A stretch of 64,000 bases of DNA from VAXT01 sp035318925 (lineage in GTDB: Bacteria; Actinomycetota; Thermoleophilia; Gaiellales; Gaiellaceae): positions 1 through 64,000 of the forward strand of contig DATHDS010000032.1 of assembly GCA_035318925.1 (NCBI GenBank), given 5' to 3'. Position numbers and translations under genes: made by a program. Under the pieces are notes generated by a model, which saw nothing but the letters and a program-made list of their open reading frames with translations, made no database searches and had not been told where the DNA came from. Below, piece after piece: positions 36,207-44,450 of the stretch; position 1 is the stretch's first letter; every line of letters begins with the position of its first letter.

Positions 36207-36235
36207 TTGACATAGTTGCTACGTTGGCGCTAGCG
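36207..36235 (+). promoter_or_regulatory. Candidate promoter for the SigH-like factor gene
   Basis: A perfect TTGACA at 36207-36212 is followed after 17 bases by CTAGCG at 36230-36235, a weak -10. It lies about 43 bases before the ATG of the sigma factor gene in an otherwise gene-free 104-base gap that is more A/T-rich than its surroundings. The poor -10 may mean regulated use. Confidence 0.4.
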
Positions 36236-36277
36236 AAAGGGTGAGATTGCAAGTGCTCGCCCCGACCTCAACTCAAT

Positions 36278-36946
36278 ATGGCCGCCGCCCGTCCAGCCCC
36301 TGCGCTCCGCCGACAACAGAAAGCGGAACGTGAGCTTGAGGATTTGCAGCTCGTCATCAGGGCTCGCAACGGCGACGAGAAGGCGATGGACTACCTCATT
36401 CGCCGCTACACCGGTTTCGTCCGGCTGAAGGCCAGCTCGTACTTCCTGGCCGGCGGCGACGGCGAGGATCTCGTGCAGGAGGGCCTGATCGGGCTCTACA
36501 AGGCGGTCCGCGATTTCCGGCACGACAAGGAGACCTCGTTCCGGTCGTTCGCCGAGCTCTGCGTGACGCGGCAGATCATCACGGCGATCAAGACGGCGAC
36601 CAGGTTCAAGCACTCGCCGCTCAATACATATGTCTCGTTCAGCCACACGCCGGCGGGTCAGGACAACGACGGCGAATGCACGCTCGGCGACGCCCTGCCC
36701 GGATCGCATGTGAACGACCCGGTGGTTTCGGTGATCTCGACGGAGGAGCTGCAGAGCCTCGTCTTCTGCCTGGGCTCGGGACTCTCGAAGCTCGAAGCCG
36801 ATGCGCTAAAGCTCTACCTCGAGGGCGCGTCCTACGAGGACATGGCCGAGGGCCTCGGCTGCGACACGAAGACGATCGACAACGCCCTCCAGCGAGTCAA
36901 GCGGAAGATCTACACACACCAGCGCTCGCGCCAGGTTCTGAGCTAA
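36278..36946 (+). CDS. sigH: RNA polymerase sigma factor, SigH (Spo0H)-like
   Basis: The 222-residue sigma-70-family protein has region 2 with ARNGDEKAMDYLIRRYTGFV, GEDLVQEGLIGLYKAVRDFR (2.2) and SFRSFAELCVTRQIITAIKT (2.3-2.4), and region 4 with LSKLEADALKLYLEGASYED and LGCDTKTIDNALQRVKRKI. Region 2.4 is nearly identical in style to Bacillus SigH, and the rlmB-yacP-sigH order is the Bacillus order. ATG 36278 is used although no strong ribosome-binding site is visible. Its 3' end overlaps the endonuclease gene by 50 bases tail-to-tail. Confidence 0.9.
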   Translation: MAAARPAPALRRQQKAERELEDLQLVIRARNGDEKAMDYLIRRYTGFVRLKASSYFLAGGDGEDLVQEGLIGLYKAVRDFRHDKETSFRSFAELCVTRQIITAIKTATRFKHSPLNTYVSFSHTPAGQDNDGECTLGDALPGSHVNDPVVSVISTEELQSLVFCLGSGLSKLEADALKLYLEGASYEDMAEGLGCDTKTIDNALQRVKRKIYTHQRSRQVLS

Positions 36947-37370
36947 CCGGAGCAGCTCGGCCAATCTCAAATTGGGCCGCCAGGCGGACCCCGAGCCGCT
37001 GATTGTTCCGTGCCGGGTGTACGCGTAGCCTTGCCTGCCTTCTCAAAGGCACTTCTGCGATCGGGACCAGGTAGCTGCGCCTGGTCTCCGGGCAGAAGAC
37101 GGCGAAGTAGTCGATCTCTCCCAGGTAGTCACGCTTGATCACACGCGGATTTGGGTGGTGAGCGTACGAGCTGCATGTGTTGAAGAGGACTGCTCCACCT
37201 CGCAGCCGCCCGGTCTTGCATTGCACGCGTGCGAGGCTTGAGCCGTCATCGATAACGAGGTCGTACCGGGTGTTCTCCCCAAACGGTACGAGCAGGTCGT
37301 AGCCGGCTTCATGAAGCGCGAGCATTACGGCCAGCGTCGACCTGTCACCGATTGCTTTTGGATGCTCCAT
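36897..37370 (-). CDS. PD-(D/E)XK endonuclease of the group I intron-associated type
   Basis: ATG 37370 gives 157 residues beginning MEHPKAIGDRSTLAVMLAL. The nuclease core includes YDLLVPFGENTRYDLVIDDG (the catalytic D), LARVQCKTGRL (the QxK version of the motif) and the family-specific GAVLFNTCSSYAHH, RDYLGEIDYFAVFCPE, YLVPIAEVP and RNNQRLGVRLAAQFEI. This family was first noted as intron-encoded endonucleases but occurs widely as free-standing genes in archaea and actinobacteria. No intron is seen in the adjacent tRNA gene. Function in this genome is unknown. Confidence 0.85.
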   Translation of the reverse strand: MEHPKAIGDRSTLAVMLALHEAGYDLLVPFGENTRYDLVIDDGSSLARVQCKTGRLRGGAVLFNTCSSYAHHPNPRVIKRDYLGEIDYFAVFCPETRRSYLVPIAEVPLRRQARLRVHPARNNQRLGVRLAAQFEIGRAAPVSSEPGASAGVCRSSA

Positions 37371-37445
37371 TCGCTGAGCGTGCCTGACGCATCGGCTGGG
37401 CCGTGTCCAAAATAGACAACGCACGTTCGCCTACCATGAGCGTAC

Positions 37446-37518
37446 GCCGGAGTAGCTCAGCTGGAAGAGCAGCTCACTTGTAATGAGCAGGCCGTCGGTT
37501 CGAGTCCGACCTCCGGCT
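37446..37518 (+). tRNA. tRNA-Thr (anticodon TGT)
   Basis: A complete cloverleaf of 73 bases: acceptor GCCGGAG at 37446-37452 pairs with CTCCGGC at 37511-37517; D arm GCTC-AGCTGGAAGA-GAGC-like; anticodon stem GCTCA/TGAGC around loop CTTGTAA, so anticodon TGT reads ACA threonine codons; T arm GTCGG-TTCGAGT-CCGAC. The discriminator base is T and CCA is not encoded. There is no intron. Confidence 0.97.
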
Positions 37519-37519
37519 T

Positions 37520-37913
37520 TTGAAGTTCGCGTGGCAAGAGGGTGACGAGCGAGTTGTCGGCTCATCCGACGAGCTGGCGGATCTCCTCGGCGTCAGCAGG
37601 AGAAAGCTTCCCGATCGGGGTTCTGACCGCCGAATCGGGTGGCGAGCTGCATATCGGGCTCGGCCATCCTTCCCTCAGTGTGCTCCTGTATTTCCCCCCA
37701 AGGTATGAGGGGGTGGGGTCGATGCATGGTGTCGGTCATGACGAGAGGCGGGATCGCGAGGACGAGCCTCTCCTGACCTTCTTTTCGTTCACTCATCACA
37801 GCGAGTTCCCGCAGTGGATGGGCATACCGAAGGAGGAAGCCCGAGAGGCGCTGCAGCAGTTCTTTCAAGCGGACGGTCTCCTGCCGCCGGGGATTCGTTG
37901 GGAATTGGACTAG
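37520..37913 (+). pseudogene. Frameshifted Imm1-like immunity protein gene
   Basis: Two frames together make one Imm1-family protein (immunity proteins of polymorphic toxin systems). The first, from TTG 37520, gives MKFAWQEGDERVVGSSDELA plus DLLGV, a typical N terminus; the second gives GESFPIGVLTAESGGELHIG, then LGHPSLSVLLYFPPRYEGVG, LTFFSFTHHSEFPQWMGIPK and EEAREALQQFF to the stop at 37913. The shift lies near 37590-37600 and equals one extra base. The first codon starts one base after the tRNA, leaving no room for a ribosome-binding site. A single-frame reading from GTG 37542 is possible but its first 20 residues are not family-like. No toxin gene is adjacent. Confidence 0.65.
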
Positions 37914-37927
37914 ATCTGCAGGCTAAG

Positions 37928-38025
37928 ATGCGTGCGGCGCCTACGGGTGCCTTCTCATGACGGATCGCTGACCGACACAGGAAATTCCCGCGCAGAGCCG
38001 CCGGCTCTGCCATTCGGTCAGGAGG
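37928..38025 (+). promoter_or_regulatory. Structured leader of the ABC-F gene with possible leader peptide
   Basis: Between the Imm1 relic and the ABC-F start lies a short frame ATG 37928 to TGA 37960 (10 codons, M-R-A-A-P-T-G-A-F-S) and a nested stem-loop: CTGACCGA at 37968-37975 pairs with TCGGTCAG at 38014-38021, enclosing a perfect hairpin GCAGAGCC-GCC-GGCTCTGC at 37992-38010. The outer stem ends at the first base of the GGAGG ribosome-binding site (38021-38025). ABC-F resistance genes are often controlled by leader peptides and attenuation; that this one is so controlled is inferred. Confidence 0.5.
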
Positions 38026-38032
38026 TCCCTCG

Positions 38033-39673
38033 ATGCACCAGCAGGGCGGCACGCTTGCCGCACACGACATCACCATCCACCGCGGAGCCGACGCGATTCT
38101 TGAGCGCGTCTCGCTTGCGGTTACACCCGGGAGCCGGATCGGCGTCGTCGGGCCGAACGGCCGCGGCAAGACGACGCTCCTGCGCGCGCTCGCCGGGCTC
38201 GAGCCGCTCGACGCCGGCTCGATCAGCCGCAACCCGCAGACGTTGCGCATCGGCTATCTCCCGCAGGAGCGCGACCTCGCGGCCGAGGAGACTCTGCTCG
38301 CCTATCTGGCGCGCCGCACCGGTGTGGGTGAGGTCGAGGCGGAGCTCGCGGCGCTGGAAGCCGCGCTCGAGCGCGACCCTTCGGCCACCGAGGCGCATGC
38401 AGAGGCGCTCGATCGCTTCCTCGCGCTCGGTGGAGACGATTTCGAAGTGCGCGCCCGCGGAGTGCTCGCGGACGTCGGCCTCGACGTGCCGCTCGACCGG
38501 CCCGCAGGCGCGCTCTCGGGCGGCGAGAAGGGCCGGGCGGCGCTCGCCTCGATCCTGCTCGCGCGCTTCGACATGTTCCTACTCGACGAGCCGACGAACG
38601 ACCTCGACTTCGCCGGGCTCGAGCTCCTGGAGCGCTTCCTGCTCGGCGTCCAGGGAGGCGTCGTGCTCGTCTCCCACGACCGGGCCCTCCTCGACCGGAC
38701 GGTGAACCGAATCGTCGAGCTCGAGTCGGGAACGCAGCGCGTGCACCACTACGCGGGCGGCTGGAGCGAGTTCGAGGCGGCGCGGGCCCATGGGCGCGCC
38801 GAGCACGAGCGAGCCTTCGCGCACTGGAGCAGCGAACGTGAGCGCTTCACGGAGCTTCACCAGGATCGCCGCGAGCAGGCGCGCGCCGGTGGGAAGCAGG
38901 CAAGCCGCCGCGGGACGCATGCGCTGATGTCGAAGACCCGCGCTGCGGCGCGCCGGCTCCAGTGGCTCGAGAGCGACCGGGTCGAGAAGCCGTGGCAGCC
39001 GTGGGAGCTGCAGCTCGATCTCGCACCGGAAGGGCGCTCGGGCGATCTCGTGGTCTCGCTCGAAGGCGCCTTCCTCGAGCGGGACTCTTTCCGCCTCGGC
39101 CCGATCGACGTGCACGTCGGCTGGGGAGAGCGGATCTCGATCGTCGGCCCGAACGGGAGCGGGAAGACGACGCTCCTCGACGGGATCCTCGGGCGACTTC
39201 CGCTCACGGCCGGGTCACGGCGGGTCGGTCCCTCTGTCGTTTTCGGCGAGCTTGGCCAGGCGCGGGCGCTCTTCCCGCCAGGCGAGCCTCTGCTCGGCTC
39301 CTTCTGCGAGGCGGCTGGGATCTCGGAGGGCGAAGCCCGGACGCTGCTGGCGAAGTTCGATCTCTACGCCGCGCATGTTCTCCGACCGGCAGAGACTCTC
39401 TCGCCTGGTGAGCGGACGCGCGCCGAGCTTGCGGTTCAGGCGGCGCGAGGAGCCGGTTGCCTCGTCCTCGACGAGCCGACGAACCATCTCGACCTGCCGG
39501 CCGTGGAGGAGCTCGAGCGGGCGCTCAGCGTGTACGACGGGACGCTGATCCTCGTCTCGCATGATCGGCGGTTCCTCGAGCAGGTCGGCGTGACGAGGGT
39601 CGTCGAGCTCAGCTCGTCAGCGACTGCTCGAGGTCGGCCCAGAGCTCCTCGACGTCCTCCAGGCCGACGCTGA
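38033..39673 (+). CDS. ABC-F family ribosome-associated ATPase
   Basis: A soluble protein of 546 residues with two ABC cassettes and no membrane domain. First cassette: Walker A VVGPNGRGKTTLLRAL (about 40-55), signature LSGGEKGRAALA, Walker B MFLLDEPTNDLDF; second: IVGPNGSGKTTLLDG (about 370), signature LSPGERTRAELA, CLVLDEPTNHLDL. The charged linker between (about 225-320) contains the P-site tRNA interaction motif region, here Arg/Ala-rich with EQARAGGKQASRRG. ABC-F proteins relieve stalled ribosomes or protect them from antibiotics. The GGAGG upstream and the stem-loop leader are described separately. Confidence 0.93.
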   Translation: MHQQGGTLAAHDITIHRGADAILERVSLAVTPGSRIGVVGPNGRGKTTLLRALAGLEPLDAGSISRNPQTLRIGYLPQERDLAAEETLLAYLARRTGVGEVEAELAALEAALERDPSATEAHAEALDRFLALGGDDFEVRARGVLADVGLDVPLDRPAGALSGGEKGRAALASILLARFDMFLLDEPTNDLDFAGLELLERFLLGVQGGVVLVSHDRALLDRTVNRIVELESGTQRVHHYAGGWSEFEAARAHGRAEHERAFAHWSSERERFTELHQDRREQARAGGKQASRRGTHALMSKTRAAARRLQWLESDRVEKPWQPWELQLDLAPEGRSGDLVVSLEGAFLERDSFRLGPIDVHVGWGERISIVGPNGSGKTTLLDGILGRLPLTAGSRRVGPSVVFGELGQARALFPPGEPLLGSFCEAAGISEGEARTLLAKFDLYAAHVLRPAETLSPGERTRAELAVQAARGAGCLVLDEPTNHLDLPAVEELERALSVYDGTLILVSHDRRFLEQVGVTRVVELSSSATARGRPRAPRRPPGRR

Positions 39674-40565
39674 GGCGCAGCAGGCCCTTGGGCACGCGGT
39701 CGCCTTCCCAGCGGTACCGCGACTCCATCGACGACTCGACGCCGCCGAGGCTCGTCGCGTTCTTGATCAGCCGAGTCGAGGTCTCGACCTTCCGTGCGTC
39801 AGCGACGTCGAACGAGACGAGGCCGCCGAAGCCGGGGTAGCGAACGATCTCGACCTTCGGGTGTGCCTCGAGCCGGCCGGCGAGCTCCGTCGCCGTCTCG
39901 GTCTGGCGCCGAACACGAACCTCCAGCGTCTTCAGGCCGCGCAGGAGGAGCCACGCGGGGTCGGGCGCGGCGACGATGCCCGAGCGGCTCCGAAACTCGT
40001 GCAGGCGGGCCGCGGTCTCCGGATCGCGGCAGATGACGGCTCCGAGTAGCACGTCCGAATGGCCGCTCAGGTACTTCGTCGCGCTGTGCAGGACGAGGTC
40101 GGCGCCGTACTCGAGCGGCCGGAGGTGAATCGGCGTCGCCGCGGTCGCATCGACGAGAACCGGCGCGGCGTTGGCTGCGGCGGCCTCGAAGTCGGGCATG
40201 GTCAGGAACGGGTTCGACGGAGCTTCGAGCCAGACGAGCTGAACGCCGTCGGGCGGCGGCCCGGTCTGGTCAAACTCGACGTGCTTGAGGCCCCAGCGCT
40301 CGAGCTCGCGGAAGAGCGTCGGAGTGCCGTAGTAGCAGCCCTCTGCGACCGCGACCGTCGCGCCGGGCTCGAGCAGCGCCAGGACGACCGCAGTTGTCGC
40401 TCCGGCACCGGATGAGAAGAGGAGCGCCTCACCGCCGTCGAGCTCGCCGAGGGCCTGCTCGGCGGCCACTCCTGTCGGATGCGAATACCGCTGGTAGTAG
40501 AACTCGCCGATCTCGCCGTCCTCGTACGGCCACAGGGTCGAACGGTCGAGCGGCGGGAGTCCCAC
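39609..40565 (-). CDS. Cys/Met-metabolism PLP-dependent enzyme (cystathionine gamma-synthase/lyase-like)
   Basis: GTG 40565 gives 318 residues, short for the family (about 380-400). The PLP lysine is in VLHSATKYLSGHSDVLLGAV (about residue 190), preceded by GGEALLFSSGAGATTAVVLA, VAEGCYYGTPTLF and WLEAPSNPFLTMPD. The C-terminal domain has TSLGGVESSMESRYRWEG, with the family SLGG motif. It lacks the first ~30 residues of longer homologues, which carry the tetramer-contact loop. Whether it acts as gamma-synthase, gamma-lyase or another lyase cannot be fixed from sequence. Confidence 0.87.
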   Translation of the reverse strand: MGLPPLDRSTLWPYEDGEIGEFYYQRYSHPTGVAAEQALGELDGGEALLFSSGAGATTAVVLALLEPGATVAVAEGCYYGTPTLFRELERWGLKHVEFDQTGPPPDGVQLVWLEAPSNPFLTMPDFEAAAANAAPVLVDATAATPIHLRPLEYGADLVLHSATKYLSGHSDVLLGAVICRDPETAARLHEFRSRSGIVAAPDPAWLLLRGLKTLEVRVRRQTETATELAGRLEAHPKVEIVRYPGFGGLVSFDVADARKVETSTRLIKNATSLGGVESSMESRYRWEGDRVPKGLLRLSVGLEDVEELWADLEQSLTS

Positions 40566-40593
40566 GGGCCCGACTGTACTAGGCTGCTTCGCC

Positions 40594-42159
40594 GTGGCCT
40601 CGACCGACGAATCGACCCAGGGAAAGCTCGAGCGGCTCCAGAAGCTGCGCGAGGAAGCGGAGCACCCAGGCAGCGAGCAGGCCGTCAAGCGCCAGCACGA
40701 CGCAGGGAAGATGCTGGCCCGCGAGCGGGTCGAGAAGCTGCTCGACCCGGGCTCGTTCGTCGAGCTCGACCGCTACGTTCGCCATCGCAACCCGCTCTTC
40801 GGGATGATGGAGCGGCGGCCCTACGGTGACGCGGTCGTGACCGGCTACGGGACGATCTTCGGCCGCAAGGTCTTCGTCTTCTCGCAGGACTTCACGATCT
40901 TCGGCGGCAGCCTCTCGGAGGCCTTCGCCGAGAAAATCGTCAAGGTCATGGATCTCGCCGCGAAGTACGGGTGCCCGGTGATCGGGATCAACGACTCGGG
41001 CGGCGCGCGGATCCAGGAGGGCGTCGTCTCGCTCGCCGGCTACGCGGAGATCTTCTGGCGCAACGTGCAGGCGTCGGGCGTGATCCCGCAGATCAGCCTC
41101 GTGATGGGGCCGACCGCCGGCGGTGCCGTCTACTCCCCTGCAATGACCGACTTCGTGCTGATGGTCGAGGGCACGTCCTACATGTTCATCACCGGTCCCG
41201 ACGTGGTGAAGACGGTGACCGGCGAGGAGGTCAGCTTCGAGGAGCTGGGCGGCGCGGTGACCCACGCGTCGAAGTCCGGTGTCGCGCACTTCACGGCGCC
41301 GAGCGAGGAGGCGTGCCTCGAGGACGCCCGCTACCTGCTCTCGTTCCTCCCTCAGAACAACCTCGACCCGCCGCCGTACTCCGAGCCCTCCGACCCGGTC
41401 GATCGCGCGGATGCCGAGCTCGACTCGCTGATCCCGGACAACCCGAACAAGCCGTACGACATGAAGGACATCGTCCGGCGGGTCGTCGACGACGGCGAGT
41501 TCCTCGAAGTGCACGAGCGCTTCGCCCAGAACATCGTCTGCGGGTTCGCCCGGCTCGGCGGCCATTCGGTCGGGGTCGTCGGGAACCAGCCCCACGCGCT
41601 GGCCGGGGTGCTCGACATCAACTCGTCCGTGAAGGCCGCCCGGTTCGTGCGGACATGCGATGCGTTCAACATCCCGCTCGTCACGTTCGTCGACGTGCCG
41701 GGGTTCCTGCCCGGGACCGCCCAGGAGTGGGGCGGGATCATCCGCCATGGCGCGAAGCTGCTGTACGCGTACTGCGAGGCAACGGTGCCCAAGCTGGCGG
41801 TGATCACGCGGAAGGCGTACGGCGGCGCGTACGACGTCATGAGCTCGAAGCACATTCGCGCCGACTTCAACTTCGCGTGGCCGACCGCCGAGGTTGCGGT
41901 GATGGGCCCGGAGGGCGCGGTCAACATCGTTTTCCGGAAGGAGCTGGAAGAGGCCGCCGACGCCGAGGCGCGCAAGGACGAGCTCGTCGCCGACTACCGC
42001 GAGCAGTTCGCCAATCCGTACGTCGCCGCCGAGCGCGGTTACGTGGACGAGGTGATCGAGCCGCGCCGAACGAGGCCCCTGCTGATCGACGCGCTGCAGA
42101 CCTCGCTCACGAAGCGCGAGCCGCGCCCGCGCCGCAAGCACGGAAACATCCCGCTGTAG
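40594..42159 (+). CDS. pccB: Acyl-CoA carboxylase carboxyltransferase beta subunit (PccB-like)
   Basis: The 521-residue protein transfers carboxyl from biotin to acyl-CoA (propionyl- or acetyl-CoA). The two crotonase-fold halves show GTIFGRKVFVFSQDFTIFGG, CPVIGINDSGGARIQEGV (N-terminal acyl-CoA/oxyanion site) and FARLGGHSVGVVGNQPHALA, FNIPLVTFVDVPGFLPGTAQ, RKAYGGAYDVMSSKHIRADF and AWPTAEVAVMGPEGAVNIVF. The start GTG at 40594 is divergent from the PLP gene by 28 bases. The alpha subunit is at 46253, separated by six genes. Substrate preference cannot be decided here. Confidence 0.94.
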   Translation: MASTDESTQGKLERLQKLREEAEHPGSEQAVKRQHDAGKMLARERVEKLLDPGSFVELDRYVRHRNPLFGMMERRPYGDAVVTGYGTIFGRKVFVFSQDFTIFGGSLSEAFAEKIVKVMDLAAKYGCPVIGINDSGGARIQEGVVSLAGYAEIFWRNVQASGVIPQISLVMGPTAGGAVYSPAMTDFVLMVEGTSYMFITGPDVVKTVTGEEVSFEELGGAVTHASKSGVAHFTAPSEEACLEDARYLLSFLPQNNLDPPPYSEPSDPVDRADAELDSLIPDNPNKPYDMKDIVRRVVDDGEFLEVHERFAQNIVCGFARLGGHSVGVVGNQPHALAGVLDINSSVKAARFVRTCDAFNIPLVTFVDVPGFLPGTAQEWGGIIRHGAKLLYAYCEATVPKLAVITRKAYGGAYDVMSSKHIRADFNFAWPTAEVAVMGPEGAVNIVFRKELEEAADAEARKDELVADYREQFANPYVAAERGYVDEVIEPRRTRPLLIDALQTSLTKREPRPRRKHGNIPL

Positions 42160-42205
42160 ATCGCGCCGCTCGAGGTCGCGCCGCCCTTTGGCTGCGGTAC
42201 CCGTG

Positions 42206-42275
42206 ACCTCCTCCCCGATTTGATCGTAACGAGGAAGTTCGCGCGCGTGGGTGTCGGAAGTGCGCCGAAACTGTG
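42206..42275. repeat. 70-bp dispersed repeat, copy 1
   Basis: This stretch aligns without gaps to 57579-57648 with 52 of 70 bases identical; the first 15 bases (ACCTCCTCCCCGATT) are identical. On the minus strand it contains TACGATC followed by GGGGAGGAGG. It lies between the convergent pccB and GGDEF/HD-GYP genes; the rest of the 238-base gap (42160-42397) shows no gene. Confidence 0.6.
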
Positions 42276-42397
42276 ACGGCGCCGCGGGCCGGCTTCCGCT
42301 CGCGCGTCAGTCTCGCCGCAGCACCGAGAGATCCTGGTGAGGATTTCCGGTGGCTCCTTGTGGGACGTGCTCGAGCAGCTCGCGTCGAGCCGACAGG

Positions 42398-44188
42398 CTA
42401 CGAGGCGATTGCTTCTGCGAACTCGACGCCCGCGGCAGGCGCGAGCTCGTCGCTCAGCGCCGCGACGACCGCGGGGTCGAACTGGGTGCCCGCACAGCGC
42501 TCGAGCTCGGCGAGCGCGTCCTCCTGCGCCAGACGGCCTCGATAGACGCGATCCGAGGTCATGGCGTCGTATGCATCGACGACGAAGATGATCCGGGAGC
42601 CGAGCGGGATCTCCGGGCCGGGCAGGCGATCGGGGTATCCGGTCCCGTCCCAGCGCTCGTGGTGGTGGAGGATCCACTCGGCAACGGGATCGATGCCGAG
42701 GCTGTCCAGCATCCGGAAACCGATCTGCGGGTGTCGTTCGAGGACAAGCCGCTCAGGCCCCGTCAGCGGGCCGGGCTTGCGGAGGATCTCCTCGGGGATC
42801 GCAAGCTTGCCGAGGTCGTGCAGGCTGCCCGCAAGGCGGGAGAGCTCGACCTGCTCCTGGTCGAGCCCGAGGCGAGCCGCGACCCGTGCGGCGAGGTCGG
42901 CGACGCGCGCCGAGTGACTTCCCGTATACGTGTCCCTGAGGTCGACCGCCTTCGCGAGGCTCGCAGCGGCGCGGAACCGCGCGGCGCGATCCGGGCCTGT
43001 CGCGAGTCGCCTGAGCTCAGCGAGCTCGACGACGTCCGGCCGGTAGACGTGTACGCGGTTCTTGCCGTTCTCCTTGGCCCAGTAGAGAGCGCTGTCCGCG
43101 AGTCGAATCAGCTCGCCGCGGTCGGGCGCCTGGCGCGGGAATGTTGCGACACCGGCGGAGACGGTCACGGAGCCGACGTGATCGAGCCCGACCTCCGCGA
43201 TCCTCTCGATGATCGTGGCCGCGGTCTCGACCGCCTGGGTCTCGGCATAGCCGGGCAGGAGGAGTGCGAACTCGTCGCCGCCCAGCCGGAAGGCCTCGCC
43301 GTTCTGGCGCAGCGTCGTCGCGAGCTGCGAGAGGACCTTGTCGCCCACGGGATGGCCGAAGAGATCGTTGATGCGCTTGAAATCGTCCACGTCGATGAGG
43401 CAGAGGCTGAAGGGGCCTTCGTTCCGCTCGGCCTCCAGCAGCTCGCGCTCGAGTCGTTCGTGGAAATGTCGATGGTTGCCGAGCCCTGTCAGCGGATCGG
43501 TCAGCGCGAGCTTCATGGCCCGCAGCGCCCGGTACGTCGAGCGCTGATAGAGCGCGATCGCGAGCAGGGGGCCGACGAGGGCCGCCGAGAGCAACGGCGA
43601 GCGCTGCCAGAGCACGACGAGCACGAGTGCCGCCGATGCCATCAGCGCGAAGATCATGATCGTCCACCGCAGGCTGGCCTTGATCAGCTCGAAGAACGGC
43701 CGCCGGGCCGTCACGGCGACGACGAGCGAGATCAGCACGAGATTGAGTGCGTACTGCGTGGAGGCCGAAACGGCGACCTTCCCGATCAAGGCGTCGGTGC
43801 CGTCTCCGGGGATGAGGCTGACAAGGAGGCCGCCGACCGCCGCCGCGCATGCGAACACCGAGCCGTTGTACGCGATGCGGATGATGGGTCGGTGCTCGGT
43901 CAGCTGGATGAGGACGGGCGCCGCGAACGCGACCAGGACGCCGGCGTCCCAGCCGAAGAGCACGATCGCGCTCGCCGCAAAGACGAACGAGAGTGAGACG
44001 CCCCCGCTGTTCGGTCCTTCGATCGGAACGGGGTAGCGGCTCGCCAGCGTCGAGGCGGCGAGCAGCGCGGTCACGCCCCAGAGCATGGAGGTGGTGTGGG
44101 CCTCGGTCGCGAACGAGTAGCCGGCGAAGAGCACGGACATGAGCCCCGCAAGGCAGACGGGAGCGACGATTGGCGTCAGGCGCGGCAT
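42398..44188 (-). CDS. Membrane GGDEF and HD-GYP hybrid (cyclic-di-GMP turnover)
   Basis: The 596-residue protein has an N-terminal membrane module of about seven hydrophobic segments (1-215), a GGDEF domain (about 225-390) with DPLTGLGNHRHFHERLERE and the intact active-site RLGGDEFALLL, and an HD-GYP domain (about 405-590) with HSARVADLAARVAARLGL, SLHDLGKLAIPEEIL, the metal site HHHERWDGTGYPDRLPG and DAYDAMTSDR. Both the synthase and the phosphodiesterase motifs look intact, so it could make or break down cyclic-di-GMP, perhaps controlling the exopolysaccharide. No inhibitory RxxD site was noted before the GGDEF. A 38-residue membrane protein gene lies directly upstream. Confidence 0.93.
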   Translation of the reverse strand: MPRLTPIVAPVCLAGLMSVLFAGYSFATEAHTTSMLWGVTALLAASTLASRYPVPIEGPNSGGVSLSFVFAASAIVLFGWDAGVLVAFAAPVLIQLTEHRPIIRIAYNGSVFACAAAVGGLLVSLIPGDGTDALIGKVAVSASTQYALNLVLISLVVAVTARRPFFELIKASLRWTIMIFALMASAALVLVVLWQRSPLLSAALVGPLLAIALYQRSTYRALRAMKLALTDPLTGLGNHRHFHERLERELLEAERNEGPFSLCLIDVDDFKRINDLFGHPVGDKVLSQLATTLRQNGEAFRLGGDEFALLLPGYAETQAVETAATIIERIAEVGLDHVGSVTVSAGVATFPRQAPDRGELIRLADSALYWAKENGKNRVHVYRPDVVELAELRRLATGPDRAARFRAAASLAKAVDLRDTYTGSHSARVADLAARVAARLGLDQEQVELSRLAGSLHDLGKLAIPEEILRKPGPLTGPERLVLERHPQIGFRMLDSLGIDPVAEWILHHHERWDGTGYPDRLPGPEIPLGSRIIFVVDAYDAMTSDRVYRGRLAQEDALAELERCAGTQFDPAVVAALSDELAPAAGVEFAEAIAS

Positions 44189-44215
44189 CTTCCCTCTCCT
44201 CTCAGGCTCGTCCCG

Positions 44216-44332
44216 TTACCACTCCCAGTTCATGGGGCCGCCGAAGCTGTCGGTGTCCATGTAGCCGGCGACGAGGCCGACGAGGACGATGATGAGAATC
44301 AGGGTGATCAGGCGGGGCTTCCACTCGAGCAT
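44216..44332 (-). CDS. 38-residue small membrane protein upstream of the GGDEF/HD-GYP gene
   Basis: ATG 44332, preceded by AAAGGGA, encodes MLEWKPRLITLILIIVLVGL followed by VAGYMDTDSFGGPMNWEW and a stop at 44216. One transmembrane helix spans roughly residues 8-25, with tryptophan-rich ends. It is 27 bases before the cyclic-di-GMP gene on the same strand, so the two are probably cotranscribed. I do not recognise the family, but the strong ribosome-binding site and clean single-helix design make a real gene likely. Confidence 0.72.
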   Translation of the reverse strand: MLEWKPRLITLILIIVLVGLVAGYMDTDSFGGPMNWEW

Positions 44333-44450
44333 TTGCTGTCCCTTTCAGGTTGATGTGCGGAGAGCGATTGTGCCCCGCACGCCCGCTCGAGCCATCACCC
44401 ATTCGGGGGAACGTGATCTCGGCTCGAAAAGTCCCTGCTCGAAGCAGTTT

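Noticed and set aside
44202..44402. 66-residue frame on the minus strand at the small membrane protein locus
   Set aside because: It is an Arg/Pro/His-rich shadow of the real 38-residue frame, which has the ribosome-binding site and a membrane helix.
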